Source: Sphingomonas sp. LT1P40 (GTDB lineage Bacteria > Pseudomonadota > Alphaproteobacteria > Sphingomonadales > Sphingomonadaceae). From it: DNA of 64,000 nt. This document shows, one piece after another, positions 9,161-19,084 of this stretch; positions within the stretch are counted from its first letter, which is position 1, and each line of letters begins with the position of its first letter. The notes below the pieces were generated by a model that had not been told where the DNA came from, ran no database searches, and saw nothing but the letters and a program-made list of their open reading frames with translations. The stretch spans positions 496,001 through 560,000 of the forward strand of contig NZ_JAXOJT010000002.1 in the NCBI RefSeq assembly GCF_036663835.1, written 5' to 3'. The position numbers were made by a program, and so were the translations under genes.

Positions 9161-10318
9161 GTGTTCAACCTGCTTTCCATCAAGCTACCCGGCCTGACCC
9201 CCGCCGTGCCGCTGCGCGCGGCACCGGTTGCGCGCGTGCCGGTCGCCGATTTCATGGCGGCGCTGGGCGCAATGCTGATTCCGGGTATCACGGCAAAGGG
9301 TGACGGCGAGCGGCAAGTCCCAGCCGAGGGCGGCAAGGATTTGCCGGACGAGGCGGAAACGCCCGATCCGCTGCTGGCATGGTTGCCCGACGGCATGGCA
9401 TCGGTTCAGGTCGAGGTGCGGCTCGCACCCGGCCTGGCGCTCACGGGAACAATGCCCGCTCCGCCGGAAGCGGCGCTTGTCGGTGAGATCGCTCCGTTTG
9501 CCGGTGCCGATCCCGCGCCGGTCGAGACGCCTATTATTGCTCCCGCAGCCGAGCGCGAGACGATCGACACCGCCCCGATCGTCGAGGCGACGGCGGAGCC
9601 AGACTTCGCACCCGTCGCCGTCGACCCCGAACCTGTGATCGAACCGCAAGTAAAGAGCGAGACACCGGTGCGCGACCGTATCGAGCCGCGCGCGGCACGA
9701 CCGATCACGCCGCCCCCGCTCGCCCTCCCGCCACATCCGCAATCGCCGGTCGCCGCGGCTCCCGCGGGGCAAATGTTCGCCGCTGCCTTTGCCATCCCCG
9801 TCGCTGACTCGGCAAAGATCCCGACCGCCGGTGCCGATCCGATCGAGATCACCGCATCGCTACAGACTGACCAGCTGCGCACCACCGTTCAGGCGATGAG
9901 CGCCACGGATCAGGCCCCGCTCGATCTGTCGCGCGACGACTGGGCCGGCGCGATGATCGACCGGATCGCGGCCATGCAGGACTCGGCGCGCGACGCGGCG
10001 GAGGCGACCGATACGCGCATCCGGCTCGCACCCGAAAATCTGGGTGCGCTCGAAATCTCGATCCGCCGCGATGGCGACCGCCTGCATGTTCACTTCACCG
10101 CCGAGAATTCTACGACGCGTCAGCTGCTCGCCGATGCCGCATCGCAGCTGGTCGAACTGGCGAACGCGCGCGGGGTGAAGCTGGGCGGAACCAGTGTCGA
10201 TGGCGGCACCGGCGGCCAGCCCGGCACGCCGCACCAATCCGAACCCAAAGGATCCACTCGCCCCGCATCGGCGGCGGCGAGCGGACCCAAAACCGATCCG
10301 AACGAGCGAATTGCATAA
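9161..10318 (+). CDS. fliK: Flagellar hook-length control protein FliK
   Basis: 385 residues from GTG 9161, chosen because aaaggagat lies about 11 bases upstream. FliK measures hook length and switches export specificity. The long N-terminal and central part is Ala/Pro-rich and low in complexity, as usual. The conserved C-terminal domain (about 285-345) contains IRLAPENLGALEISIRRDG and LHVHFTAENSTTRQLLADA. An in-frame start at 9080 would overlap fliJ by over 50 bases and lacks a ribosome binding site. Confidence 0.88.
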   Translation: MFNLLSIKLPGLTPAVPLRAAPVARVPVADFMAALGAMLIPGITAKGDGERQVPAEGGKDLPDEAETPDPLLAWLPDGMASVQVEVRLAPGLALTGTMPAPPEAALVGEIAPFAGADPAPVETPIIAPAAERETIDTAPIVEATAEPDFAPVAVDPEPVIEPQVKSETPVRDRIEPRAARPITPPPLALPPHPQSPVAAAPAGQMFAAAFAIPVADSAKIPTAGADPIEITASLQTDQLRTTVQAMSATDQAPLDLSRDDWAGAMIDRIAAMQDSARDAAEATDTRIRLAPENLGALEISIRRDGDRLHVHFTAENSTTRQLLADAASQLVELANARGVKLGGTSVDGGTGGQPGTPHQSEPKGSTRPASAAASGPKTDPNERIA

Positions 10319-10339
10319 CCTGTCAGGGGGAATCGAACG

Positions 10340-10957
10340 ATGAGTGACAAGGAAGAAGCCGCCGCCACGCCCAAGAAGAAGGGCGGCGCCAAGAAATGGA
10401 TCCTGATCGGCACCGGGCTGGTCGTGCTGATCGGCGGCGGCGTCGGCGGCGGGCTTTATGCCTCGCAGGCCGGACTGTTCGGCGGCGGCGCGCATGCCGG
10501 GGAAACGGCCGGTGCGGATACCCCGCGGCTGGTGCCGAAGAGCGAGGAAGTCCGTGCCGAGGCGAAGGCTGGCGAGGGCGAAGGCGAGGGCGGCGCAGGC
10601 AAGGGCATGACCACGCCCAAGGGTTCGGGCGGCGACAAATATGCCTCGACCTATTATGCGCTGGAGAAGGAGTTCACCTCCAATCTGCGCGAAAGCGTCC
10701 ATTTCATCCAGGTCGGCGTTGCGATTTCGACCGCTTACGACAACCGCGTCATCGAGAATCTGAAGACGCACGAGATGGCGGTGCGCTCCGCCGTGCTGAT
10801 GGCGCTGGGCGAGACCAATGAGGATGAGGTCTTCACCGCCGACGGTAAAAAGAAGCTGCAAGGGCGGCTGGCGAGGGCAATCAACGCTGTTTTGAAAGAA
10901 AAAGAGGGATTTGGCGGCGTTGGTAACGTCTACTTTACCAATTTCATCGTTCAGTGA
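10340..10957 (+). CDS. fliL: Flagellar basal-body-associated protein FliL
   Basis: 205 residues. FliL surrounds the stator and supports torque. There is a Lys-rich cytoplasmic N-terminus (about 1-18), one membrane helix (KWILIGTGLVVLIGGGVGGG, about 19-40), a Gly/Glu linker and the periplasmic FliL domain with YYALEKEFTSNL and a C-terminus ending in VYFTNFIVQ, typical of the family. A gggggaatc ribosome binding site precedes the ATG. Confidence 0.93.
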   Translation: MSDKEEAAATPKKKGGAKKWILIGTGLVVLIGGGVGGGLYASQAGLFGGGAHAGETAGADTPRLVPKSEEVRAEAKAGEGEGEGGAGKGMTTPKGSGGDKYASTYYALEKEFTSNLRESVHFIQVGVAISTAYDNRVIENLKTHEMAVRSAVLMALGETNEDEVFTADGKKKLQGRLARAINAVLKEKEGFGGVGNVYFTNFIVQ

Positions 10958-10963
10958 ACGGGC

Positions 10964-11911
10964 ATGGTTAACAGCCCTTCAGAAACTGGCGCGCCGGATC
11001 GGCGAGAGCGCACCCGGACCGGGGCGGAGCACGCGCCGGCGCTGGGCGTCGCCAATCTCAATCCGTTCGGCGATCTGCACGGGGTGCAGCACCTCAGCGC
11101 TCGCCTTGCCAAGTCGCTGAAGGCTGTCGTCGAGCCGTTGGTTGGCGAAGGCGCGCGCTGCTGGGCCGAACCGCTTAGCGTTCAGCGCTTCGCCGATTAT
11201 CGCGGGGAACGCACCGCGCTGACCGCATGGTTGCCGCTGACGATGATGCCGACGCGCGGCCGCGCGCTGATCGCGATCGACGGCAAGTTCGCATATGAGA
11301 TGCTCGACCGCTTTTTCGGCGGCGAGGGGGAGCCGCCGCATCCGCTGCCGACCGAGTTTACCGGATCGGCGGATACGTTGCTGAGCCGCCTGTCGGCCAG
11401 CATCGCTGCACAGCTCGATCCCGCGTGGCAGATCCTCGCGCGGCTGGAATTCGCTGCGGTCGACAGCGTGATGCCGATCTCGATCGCGCCTGAAATCGAT
11501 GCGGGCGAGGCGATGATCGTCACCCGCATCGGCGTGGCATCCGACACGGTCAAGCCGCACTGGATCGACATTCTCTATCCCGTCGCCGCGCTAAAGCCCT
11601 TTACTCCGTCGCTGACCGCCAAGGTCATCGGCGGCGATCCCGAACCCGAACCCGAATGGCGCAACGGCCTGACTCGCGCGGCGATGGCGCTGCGGCTGCC
11701 GGTGCGGTCGGTGCTGGCCGAGCCGGTGGTGCGGGTCTCGACGCTGATGAGCCTGAAGCCCGGCGACGTGATCCCGATCAGCTTTGGCCCCGACGTGCCG
11801 GTGATGGTGCATCGCCAGCGCATCGGTTGCGGCACCGTCGGCACCAGCAACGGCCATGCCGCCATTCGCCTGACCCGCTTTGAATCGCTTTCACTTGAGG
11901 ACGCACGATGA
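10964..11911 (+). CDS. fliM: Flagellar motor switch protein FliM
   Basis: 315 residues. FliM forms the middle of the C ring and binds CheY-P. Recognisable features are [20 protein letters not shown] near residue 27, the middle CheC/CheX-like domain (about 60-235) and the C-terminal SpoA (surface presentation of antigens) domain with [16 protein letters not shown]. The extreme N-terminus lacks a clean LSQ-type CheY-binding helix, so CheY contact is not assured from sequence. The stop overlaps the fliN ATG by 4 bases. Confidence 0.9.
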   Translation: MVNSPSETGAPDRRERTRTGAEHAPALGVANLNPFGDLHGVQHLSARLAKSLKAVVEPLVGEGARCWAEPLSVQRFADYRGERTALTAWLPLTMMPTRGRALIAIDGKFAYEMLDRFFGGEGEPPHPLPTEFTGSADTLLSRLSASIAAQLDPAWQILARLEFAAVDSVMPISIAPEIDAGEAMIVTRIGVASDTVKPHWIDILYPVAALKPFTPSLTAKVIGGDPEPEPEWRNGLTRAAMALRLPVRSVLAEPVVRVSTLMSLKPGDVIPISFGPDVPVMVHRQRIGCGTVGTSNGHAAIRLTRFESLSLEDAR

Positions 11912-12198
11912 ACGACATGACCGGGGGCTTCCCGACCGACACTGCGGTGGCGGCCAATTTCCACTTGCTCCAGGATGTCGACGTCAAGCTGACGGTCGAG
12001 ATCGGATCGACCACGCTGACGCTGCGCGAACTGCTCGCACTGGGCGAATCGAGCGTGATCGAGCTGGACCGTCAGGCCGACGAGCTGCTCGAGGTGTTCG
12101 TCAACGGCACGCTGATCGGTCGCGGCGAAGTCGTTACTGTCGGCGACAAGTTCGGCGTGCGCATGACCGAGCTGGTCGCGCCCGAAAAGCGCGGCTGA
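11908..12198 (+). CDS. fliN: Flagellar motor switch protein FliN
   Basis: 96 residues, a short FliN made of little more than the SpoA fold. The motifs [22 protein letters not shown] and [19 protein letters not shown], then [20 protein letters not shown], match the family closely. It builds the base of the C ring with FliM and also anchors FliH. It starts inside the fliM stop codon and is followed by a 6-base gap to fliO. Confidence 0.96.
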   Translation: MNDMTGGFPTDTAVAANFHLLQDVDVKLTVEIGSTTLTLRELLALGESSVIELDRQADELLEVFVNGTLIGRGEVVTVGDKFGVRMTELVAPEKRG

Positions 12199-12204
12199 CA
12201 CCCG

Positions 12205-12459
12205 ATGATGTGGTCCTATATTCTCAAGCTGGTGATCCTGCTGCCGCTGGTCTGCGGCCTGCTGATCGGCAGCCTGTATCTGTGGCGCAAGCTGGAGGCG
12301 CGGCTGCCGGGCAACCAGAGCGATCGCATGCTGAAGGTAAAGGAGACGATGATGATCTCCGCCGGCGTCCGCATCGCGGTGTTAGAGGTCGAGAACAAGC
12401 GGCTGCTGGTTTCGGTCAGCCGGACCGGCGTCACGCTGATCGACCGGATCGACCCGTGA
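12205..12459 (+). CDS. fliO: Flagellar biosynthesis protein FliO
   Basis: 84 residues with one N-terminal membrane helix ([20 protein letters not shown]) and a short cytoplasmic domain containing [20 protein letters not shown] and [14 protein letters not shown]. FliO assists assembly of the FliP ring of the export gate. It is at the short end of the family, and its identity rests on the pattern plus the fliN-fliO-fliP order. Its stop overlaps the GTG of fliP. Confidence 0.9.
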   Translation: MMWSYILKLVILLPLVCGLLIGSLYLWRKLEARLPGNQSDRMLKVKETMMISAGVRIAVLEVENKRLLVSVSRTGVTLIDRIDP

Positions 12460-13274
12460 GCGCCAACCTGCGTCTTTTCGCGCTCATTCTGGGGGCGCTC
12501 GCACTCGCGCTGTTTCTGGTAGCGCCTGCATTCGCGCAGGCGGCGGCACCGGCGGTGCCGGTCGCGGCACCCGCCACCGCGCCCACACCGGGCGTCGGTG
12601 ACGCGGTCGATCGCGCGCTGGGCGATCTGGGCGGTGGCGACGCGCCATTGTCGCTGTCGTTGCAGGTGCTCATCATCATGGGCCTGCTCACGGTGCTGCC
12701 CGGCATCGTGCTGATGATGACCAGCTTTACGCGGATCATCATCGTGCTGGCGATCCTGCGTCAGGCGCTGGGACTGCAACAGACGCCGCCGAACCAGGTG
12801 CTGGTCGGCCTGTCGCTGTTCCTGTCCTTCTTCGTGATGGCACCGACCATCAGCCAGATGAACGCGACCGCGATCCAGCCCTATGCCGAGGGGAAGATCG
12901 GCGCGACCGAGATGATCGCCAAGGCGGGCGAACCGCTCCACGCCTTCATGCTGAAACAGACGCGGGTGAAGGACATCACGATGTTCGCCGAACTGGCCAA
13001 GACCGGCCCGATCGCGAAGCCCGCCGACACGCCGTTTTCGATCCTGCTGCCCGCTTTCGTCACCAGCGAGCTGAAGACCGCGTTCCAGATCGGCTTCCTG
13101 ATCTTCCTGCCCTTCATCGTCCTCGACCTGATCGTCGCCACCGTGCTGATGAGTCTGGGCATGATGATGATGTCGCCGACGATCATCTCGATGCCATTCA
13201 AGCTGTTGTTGTTCGTGCTGGTCGATGGCTGGGCGCTGACGATGGGCAGTCTCGCTTCAAGCTTTGCGACTTAG
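12456..13274 (+). CDS. fliP: Flagellar export gate protein FliP
   Basis: 272 residues from GTG 12456, overlapping the fliO stop (gtga). FliP forms the core of the export gate. A cleavable signal peptide (to about residue 27, ending AFAQ) is followed by an Ala/Pro linker and then the very conserved body: [60 protein letters not shown] and the ending [21 protein letters not shown] longer open frame from 11880 is only the shadow of fliN and fliO. Confidence 0.96.
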   Translation: MSANLRLFALILGALALALFLVAPAFAQAAAPAVPVAAPATAPTPGVGDAVDRALGDLGGGDAPLSLSLQVLIIMGLLTVLPGIVLMMTSFTRIIIVLAILRQALGLQQTPPNQVLVGLSLFLSFFVMAPTISQMNATAIQPYAEGKIGATEMIAKAGEPLHAFMLKQTRVKDITMFAELAKTGPIAKPADTPFSILLPAFVTSELKTAFQIGFLIFLPFIVLDLIVATVLMSLGMMMMSPTIISMPFKLLLFVLVDGWALTMGSLASSFAT

Positions 13275-13284
13275 GGATCCAAAC

Positions 13285-13554
13285 ATGGACGCAGATTATT
13301 TCCTGACCGTTGCGCGCGAAGCGATGTGGATCCTCGCGCTTGCTTCCGCGCCCATCCTGATCCCCGCGCTCGTCTCAGGCCTGATCCTGGGCATGGTGCA
13401 GGCCGCGACGTCGATCCAGGAGCAGACGCTGACCTTTGTGCCCAAGCTGATCGTCGTGGGCGTGAGCCTGGTGATCTTCGGCGGCATGATCCTGACGCTG
13501 CTGGGTGATTTCACGACCGGCATCTTCGAACGAATCCCGGAGCTGGTGCGCTAG
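13285..13554 (+). CDS. fliQ: Flagellar export gate protein FliQ
   Basis: 89 residues from ATG 13285 (MDADYFLTVAREAMW). It has two transmembrane helices and the family motif GLILGMVQAATSIQEQTL, followed by FVPKLIVVG. FliQ wraps around FliP/FliR in the export gate. The in-frame start at 13264 would overlap fliP and lacks homology to the usual N-terminus. Confidence 0.95.
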   Translation: MDADYFLTVAREAMWILALASAPILIPALVSGLILGMVQAATSIQEQTLTFVPKLIVVGVSLVIFGGMILTLLGDFTTGIFERIPELVR

Positions 13555-13557
13555 ATC

Positions 13558-14331
13558 ATGATGGGCTTCGGCCTCTCGATCGAGCCGCAGCTGTGGGCGC
13601 TGCTGTTCACGATGGTGCGCGTGGGCGCAGCGTTCGTTGCTGCGCCGGTGTTCGGGGCGGTGTCGGTGCCTTTGAATGTGCGCGTTGTGCTGACGGCCGC
13701 GATCGGCATCCTGACGATGAACGCAGTGCCGATCCAGGCACCGGGCGAGATGTTTGCGCTCAACACCTTTCTGGCGATCGGGGCGGAGGCCTTGGTCGGC
13801 CTGTCGCTGGGCTTCATCCTGCAGATCGCGTTCGCCGCGCCGCTGGTGGCGAGCGAAGTGATCGGCGTGTCGATGGGGCTGTCCTTCGCCACCGCGATCA
13901 ACCCGCAGAGCGGCCAGTCCAGCCCGGCGCTGGGCCAGTTCCTGACGATCCTGCTGACCCTGTTGTTCCTCGCCGTGGACGGGCATCTCGTGCTCGTCGA
14001 GCTGGTGGTGCGTTCCTATGAATTGCTGCCGCCGGGGCAGGCGTGGCTGACGCCGGGCAAGCTCCAGAATATCGCGTTGTTCGGCGGCTATGCCTTCTTT
14101 GCCGGACTGCTGCTGGCGCTGCCGGTCGGCTTTCTGCTGCTGTGCCTCAACATCGTCGTCGGCATGATCTCGCGCTCCGCCCCCGCGCTCAACCTGTTCG
14201 CCATCGGCATTCCCGCCAGTCTGGCGATGGGCGTGCTGGCGTTGCTCGTCGGCATGCCCGCAATGGGCGATTACATGCTGGTCATCGTCCGTGAAGGGCT
14301 GGATGCGGCCCAAACCCTGGTGCTCGGCTGA
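13558..14331 (+). CDS. fliR: Flagellar export gate protein FliR
   Basis: 257 residues, about six hydrophobic segments. FliR completes the FliPQR pore. Typical stretches are FVAAPVFGAVSVPLNVRVVL near the N-terminus, the GEALVGLSLGF-equivalent (GAEALVGLSLGFILQIAF) and NPQSGQSSPALGQFLTILLT. The last base of its stop codon is the first base of the flhB start. Confidence 0.96.
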   Translation: MMGFGLSIEPQLWALLFTMVRVGAAFVAAPVFGAVSVPLNVRVVLTAAIGILTMNAVPIQAPGEMFALNTFLAIGAEALVGLSLGFILQIAFAAPLVASEVIGVSMGLSFATAINPQSGQSSPALGQFLTILLTLLFLAVDGHLVLVELVVRSYELLPPGQAWLTPGKLQNIALFGGYAFFAGLLLALPVGFLLLCLNIVVGMISRSAPALNLFAIGIPASLAMGVLALLVGMPAMGDYMLVIVREGLDAAQTLVLG

Positions 14332-15470
14332 TGTCGGAGTCATCGGGGGAAAAGACACAAGCACCAACACCCAAGCGCAAGCAAAAGGCGCTTGAACAAG
14401 GCGACATGATCAAGTCGCGTGATTTCGGCGCGGCGCTGGTGGTGCTGCTCGGTTGCGGGTGGATGGTGATGATGGGGCCGGAACTGCTCGGCGCGTGCAA
14501 GGAAGTGATGTCGGCCAGCTTCACCTTTGGCCGCGCCGATATCGAGAGTTTTCAGCCGTGGAAGCCGCTGGCGACCGCCGGATGGAAGCTCGCCCCGTCG
14601 CTGGTCGCATTGCTTGCGGTCACGTTCGTCGGTGCAATTCTCAGTCAGGCGGGCCTGGGCGCGCTGCATTTCCAAATGAAGCTGATCCAGCCCAAGGGCA
14701 ATCGCATCAATCCCGGCTCCGGACTGAAGCGTATCTTCGGCGCGACCGGCTGGATCGAATTGTTCAAGTCGCTGCTGAAGGTCGTGCTGCTCGGTGGCAT
14801 GGGTGGGTGGATGCTGTGGGGCGCGGCGGGGCCGATGATGGGGCTGGTTTCGTCCGACCTGACCCAGGCGGTACGCGCGCTTGGCGACACCTTCACCACG
14901 CTGATCTTCGTGATGGCGGGCGGGTTGCTGCTGATCGCAGGCGTCGATCTGCCGATCCAGCTGTTCCGCCATTTCCAGCGGCTCAAGATGAGTATGCAGG
15001 AACTGAAGGACGAGCATAAGGAAAGCGAAGGGTCGCCCGAGACCAAAAGCGCGCAACGCCAGCGGCAGCGCGAGATGGCGAAGGGCGGCCTGCGCAAGAG
15101 CGTGGCGACGGCGCATGTCGTGCTAACCAACCCGACGCATTTCTCGGTCGCGTTGCGGTATGAATCGGGCAGCGATCAGGTGCCGGTGGTGGTCGCCAAG
15201 GGGCGCGGCGAGATCGCGCTGGCGATCCGCGAACTGGCCGACGAATTCGCCGTGCCGAAGCTGGAAATCCCCGCGCTCGCCCGTGCCGTCTATTTCACCA
15301 GCCGCGAGGGGCAGGAGATCCGCGACGATCTGTATCTGGCGGTGGCGACGGTGCTGGCGTTCGTCTTCGGCCTCGACAAGCGTGCCGGCGGACGGATGCC
15401 GGCGATCAACGTGCCGGAAACTGCGCGCTTCGACGAACACGGCCAAATCGACCTAAAGGCGGCGCGGTGA
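14331..15470 (+). CDS. flhB: Flagellar export switch protein FlhB
   Basis: 379 residues. FlhB switches export from hook to filament substrates. The N-terminus has the usual GEKTQAPTPKRKQKALEQGD; four hydrophobic helices follow, then the cytoplasmic domain. The autocleavage site NPTH is at residues 267-270 (within VVLTNPTHFSVALRY), so processing should be normal. It closes the export-gate run fliPQR-flhB; flhA is absent from the window and must lie elsewhere. Confidence 0.96.
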   Translation: MSESSGEKTQAPTPKRKQKALEQGDMIKSRDFGAALVVLLGCGWMVMMGPELLGACKEVMSASFTFGRADIESFQPWKPLATAGWKLAPSLVALLAVTFVGAILSQAGLGALHFQMKLIQPKGNRINPGSGLKRIFGATGWIELFKSLLKVVLLGGMGGWMLWGAAGPMMGLVSSDLTQAVRALGDTFTTLIFVMAGGLLLIAGVDLPIQLFRHFQRLKMSMQELKDEHKESEGSPETKSAQRQRQREMAKGGLRKSVATAHVVLTNPTHFSVALRYESGSDQVPVVVAKGRGEIALAIRELADEFAVPKLEIPALARAVYFTSREGQEIRDDLYLAVATVLAFVFGLDKRAGGRMPAINVPETARFDEHGQIDLKAAR

Positions 15471-15503
15471 TGGCCGTTAACCGTTACATAGGGGGACGCA
15501 ACC

Positions 15504-16943
15504 GTGGCTGTTGAATCGATTGCGAAAACCATCGGCACCGGATCGGGCATCGACACGACGGCGTTGGTCAGCCAGCTGGTCGAGGCGCAGTTCGAGGTCA
15601 AGAATGCGACGCTGACCCGGCGCGAGGAGGCGCTGACCGTGCAAATCTCCGCCGCAGCGACGCACAAGAGCAATATCACCACATTCGCCAGCGCACTCTC
15701 GACGCTGTCGCGCAGCGGATCGTTGGCGACTCAGCCGACGACATCGAACAGCGCGATCCTGAACGTCTCGCGTCTCAGCGGCGCCAGCCTCACCAACCTC
15801 AACGCGCGGGTCGAGGTGCGCCAGCTCGCCGCGCCGCAGACGGCCGCCGCTACGCCGGTGGCTGACAAGACCGCCGCAGTCGGGCGCGGCACGCTGACGC
15901 TCACCTTTGGCACGGCGACCGTTACGGGCGGGTCGATGACGGCGTTCACGCCGGGCAGCGGCACGCCTGTGACCATCGCCATCGGCGAGAACAATTCCAG
16001 CCTCGACGGGATTGTCGCCGCGATCAACACGGCGAATGCGGGCGTCACTGCCTCTATCCTGACCGATGCGGCGGGATCGCGGCTGGTGGTCAAGAGCGGT
16101 ACCGGCGAAACGCGCGCGTTCACGCTGACCGCGACCGAAACGGCGGGGCATGAAGGGCTTGCCGCGCTGAACATCGGTATCGGCGCGACCGGCACCACGA
16201 TCGGCAGCACCGCCGCCGACGCCATCGTTGCGATCGACGGCGTGCAGCTGCGCCGCGACTCCAATTCGATTTCCGATCTTGTCCCCGGCGTGAAGCTCGA
16301 TCTCGCCTCCGCCCAGCCCGGCACCATCGTCAATATCGGCAAGACGCTGCCGACGAGCGCGCTGCTTCAGTCGGTGCAGGACTTCGTGGACACTTATAAT
16401 GAGGTGTTCTCGGCCCTTCGTACCGATCTCGATCCCGTGACCGGATCGCTGCGTGCGGATACTGCGGCCAAGACGCTGAAGCGGCAGATGCAGCAGCTGA
16501 CGCTGACCCCGATTGCCACCGCCGGTGCCGCAGGATCGCCGACGACGCTGTCGCAGATCGGGGTGAAGACCAACCGCGACGGATCGCTGACGCTCGACAC
16601 CACCGCGCTGACCAAGGCGCTGGTCAACCATCCCGATGCGGTGGAGAAGATGTTCGCCCAGCCCAGCGGCGCTTCGACCACCAGCAACGGCCTGTCCGCC
16701 GCGCTCGACCTCATTTCCGGCGCCGCGTCTAGCGCGACGCGCGGGCTGGGCGCGAGCGAATTACGCTACACCAATGCCAAGGCCGACATCATCGAGGACA
16801 AGACCGAGGTGCTGGAAAAGACCGAGGCGTTGCGCACGCGCATGACCCGGCAATTCGCCACGATGGATGCCAAGGTCGCGGTCTATAAATCCACGATGAG
16901 CTTCCTCGAATCGCAGGTTGACGCCTGGAACAGCCAGGATTGA
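15504..16943 (+). CDS. fliD: Flagellar filament cap protein FliD
   Basis: 479 residues starting at GTG 15504 with gggggac as ribosome binding site. FliD is the capping protein that folds flagellin at the tip. The N-terminal domain is clear: GTGSGIDTTALVSQLVEAQF and ALTVQISAAATHKSNI; the C-terminal domain shows LNIGIGATGTTI-like repeats, LVPGVKLDLASAQPGT, IGVKTNRDGSLTLDTTAL and the terminal coiled-coil with TRQFATMDAKVAVYKSTMSF. It is separated by 33 bases from flhB. Confidence 0.95.
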   Translation: MAVESIAKTIGTGSGIDTTALVSQLVEAQFEVKNATLTRREEALTVQISAAATHKSNITTFASALSTLSRSGSLATQPTTSNSAILNVSRLSGASLTNLNARVEVRQLAAPQTAAATPVADKTAAVGRGTLTLTFGTATVTGGSMTAFTPGSGTPVTIAIGENNSSLDGIVAAINTANAGVTASILTDAAGSRLVVKSGTGETRAFTLTATETAGHEGLAALNIGIGATGTTIGSTAADAIVAIDGVQLRRDSNSISDLVPGVKLDLASAQPGTIVNIGKTLPTSALLQSVQDFVDTYNEVFSALRTDLDPVTGSLRADTAAKTLKRQMQQLTLTPIATAGAAGSPTTLSQIGVKTNRDGSLTLDTTALTKALVNHPDAVEKMFAQPSGASTTSNGLSAALDLISGAASSATRGLGASELRYTNAKADIIEDKTEVLEKTEALRTRMTRQFATMDAKVAVYKSTMSFLESQVDAWNSQD

Positions 16944-16947
16944 TGCG

Positions 16948-17349
16948 ATGAGAAGCCCGATGCGCCCCAATGCGAAAGCCGCCGCCACCTATCGCTCGAT
17001 CGACGCGGTGGGTCGCACGTCCGCCGCGCTCGATCCGCACCAACTGGTCGAGCTGATGTACAAGGAGTGTATCGCCGCCCTTCGCGCCGCCGCCTTTGCC
17101 GCTGAAAAGCGCCAGCTGGCGGTGAAGAGCGAGCGTATCGCACGCGCCACAGCAATCATGTTCGCGCTCGAATCGAACCTGGATTTCGAGCGTGGTGGCG
17201 AAGTGTCGCGCACGCTCGCCACGCTCTATCACGGCCTGCGTTCGCAAATCATCAACGCCAGTATCGGGAACGATCCGGTGCCGTTTCGTGCGGTCGCGGA
17301 CGATCTGGAAGAAATTGCCGGCGCGTGGAGTCAGGCGCGGGCCGCCTGA
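16948..17349 (+). CDS. fliS: Flagellin export chaperone FliS
   Basis: 133 residues from ATG 16948, 4 bases past the fliD stop. FliS binds the flagellin C-terminus in the cytoplasm and prevents early polymerisation. The diagnostic features are YRSIDAVGRTSA near the N-terminus, the DPHQLVELMYKECIAAL motif and NLDFERGGEVSRTLATLY. The gene ends one base before the convergent CoA-transferase gene, which marks the end of the flagellar block. Confidence 0.93.
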   Translation: MRSPMRPNAKAAATYRSIDAVGRTSAALDPHQLVELMYKECIAALRAAAFAAEKRQLAVKSERIARATAIMFALESNLDFERGGEVSRTLATLYHGLRSQIINASIGNDPVPFRAVADDLEEIAGAWSQARAA

Positions 17350-17350
17350 A

Positions 17351-18433
17351 CTAACTTGCCCAGCGCGACAGGATTTCGCCCACCGAACTCGCTTCCGCTG
17401 CCGGCGCAATCGCCGATCTGGGCTTGAACAGCGGTGCCGTCGCCGCCCCCGCCGGTCCAACTGCGACCGGTCGGCGGGCCAGCACATGCGGGTGGTGCAG
17501 CGCCTCCTCCAGCGACAGCACAGGCGTAACGCACGCCTCGCTCTCGGCGAAATGCCGCACCCATTCGTCGCGGGTGCGCGCGACGAAGCGTTCGGCGAAG
17601 CGACTCGCCATTGTCGGCCAGACGGCGCGGTCGAATTGCGCAAACGTCCCCGCACCAAAGCCAAGCCCCGCGCACAACACGTCGAAATAGCGCGGTTCGA
17701 TCGCGCCGACCGCGACATGCCCGCCATCGGCACAGGCATAACTGCGGTAAAAGGGCGCACCGCCATCCACCAGATTGCTTTCGCGCCGGTCGAGCCAGCG
17801 GCCCGACGCGAACAGGCTTTGCGTGAGCGCCATCAGCGTGCCGACCCCGTCGATCGCCGCTGCATCCACGACGCGGCCCTCACCGGTCGCCTGCGCGCCC
17901 ATGATCCCCGCGACCATCCCCAGCGCCAGGAACATCGCGCATCCGGCATGGTCGCCCAACAGGTTGAGCGGCGCGACCGGCATATCCGCGGTGCCGATCG
18001 CGTGTAGCGCGCCGGTCAGCGCCAGCACGTTGATGTCGTTGCCCGGCCGTCCGGCCAGCGGCCCGCTCTGGCCCCACGCACTGGCGCGGCCATAGACCAG
18101 CGCCGGGTTACGCGCTCTGCACGGATCGGGGCCTAATCCCAGCGCCTCCATCGACCCCGGCTGCATCCCCTCGATAAGGCCGTCGGCATGGGTGACGAGA
18201 TCGAGCAGTTCGGCGATCGCGGCGGGGTGGCGGAAATCGAGCGTCACATCCTGTCGTCCACGATACAAAGCAGGGACGATGCCGCTGGCGCTGGTCCCTG
18301 GCGGTGCGACACGCACGATCTCGCACCCCAGGTCGGCGAGCAGCATGGCCGCGAACGGCACCGGGCCGATCGCGTCGATCTCGATAATGCGTACCCCCGT
18401 CAGCGGCCCCTGAGATTGTACCTGCGATTGCAC
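17351..18433 (-). CDS. CoA-transferase family III (CaiB/BaiF; alpha-methylacyl-CoA racemase-like)
   Basis: 360 residues from GTG 18433, chosen because aaggag sits about 6 bases upstream and a longer start would run into the divergent gene. Family III features are GVRIIEIDAIGPVPFAAMLLADLGCEIVRV, a segment with GLIEGMQPGSMEALGLG, LVYGRASAWGQSGPLAGRPG-like text and the GHVAVGAIEPRYFDVL motif. The normal catalytic Asp position falls in the NDINVLALTG region. Reactions in this family are CoA transfer between acids or racemisation of 2-methylacyl-CoA; sequence alone does not decide which, but the shape is closest to alpha-methylacyl-CoA racemase. Confidence 0.9.
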   Translation of the reverse strand: MQSQVQSQGPLTGVRIIEIDAIGPVPFAAMLLADLGCEIVRVAPPGTSASGIVPALYRGRQDVTLDFRHPAAIAELLDLVTHADGLIEGMQPGSMEALGLGPDPCRARNPALVYGRASAWGQSGPLAGRPGNDINVLALTGALHAIGTADMPVAPLNLLGDHAGCAMFLALGMVAGIMGAQATGEGRVVDAAAIDGVGTLMALTQSLFASGRWLDRRESNLVDGGAPFYRSYACADGGHVAVGAIEPRYFDVLCAGLGFGAGTFAQFDRAVWPTMASRFAERFVARTRDEWVRHFAESEACVTPVLSLEEALHHPHVLARRPVAVGPAGAATAPLFKPRSAIAPAAEASSVGEILSRWAS

Positions 18434-18502
18434 CCGTTGCTCCTTGCGCGGCCCCGCACGATGCGGGTGGCCCATCGCGCCTGTTTCGGCTAGCGCCGCG
18501 CG

Positions 18503-19039
18503 ATGAGCAAGCCGCACATCGTCGCCCTTGGTGGAACCTCACGCCCCGATTCGGCAACGGGGCGCGCGCTCGCGCATTGCCTGGAACTGGCCGAGGCGCG
18601 GGGTGCGCGCACGACCTTGCTGACCGGCGAGGCGATCAATTTCCCGCATTATGAGCTGGGCGGAGCCAGCGGCAATGCGGCGATCGAGCGCTTTGTTGCG
18701 GTACTGCGCGATGCCGACGCGATCATCGTCGGCTCGCCCGGCTATCACGGCTCGCTGTCGGGCATGGTCAAGAACGCGCTCGATCATGTCGAGTTGTTGC
18801 GCAAGGACCAGCGCCCCTATTTCGACGGCATGCCGGTCGGGCTGGTGGCGACGGCGGGCGGCTGGCAGGCGGCGGTATCGACGCTGGCCGCGCTGCGTAC
18901 CGTGATCCACGCCCTGCGCGGCTGGCCCACGCCGCTGGGCGTCGCCATCAACACCGGTGTCGAGGGCGATGCGGTGGGCGACGCCTCGCCGCAACTGTGC
19001 ATCATGGTCGATCAGCTGCTGGGATTCCTGAAGCGCTGA
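18503..19039 (+). CDS. NAD(P)H-dependent FMN reductase family protein
   Basis: 178 residues with a flavodoxin-like fold. The N-terminal GGTSRPDSATGRALAHCLE is the FMN-phosphate binding loop, and DADAIIVGSPGYHGSLSGMVKNALD is the second hallmark of the NADPH-dependent FMN reductase family. The later ATAGGWQAAVSTLAALRTV matches too. Such enzymes give reduced FMN to two-component monooxygenases or act as quinone/azo reductases; the partner is not visible here. It is divergent from the CoA-transferase gene with a 69-base gap. Confidence 0.9.
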   Translation: MSKPHIVALGGTSRPDSATGRALAHCLELAEARGARTTLLTGEAINFPHYELGGASGNAAIERFVAVLRDADAIIVGSPGYHGSLSGMVKNALDHVELLRKDQRPYFDGMPVGLVATAGGWQAAVSTLAALRTVIHALRGWPTPLGVAINTGVEGDAVGDASPQLCIMVDQLLGFLKR

Positions 19040-19084
19040 ATGTGGTTAACCGGATCGTGACGATCCGGCACTAGCATCGCCCGC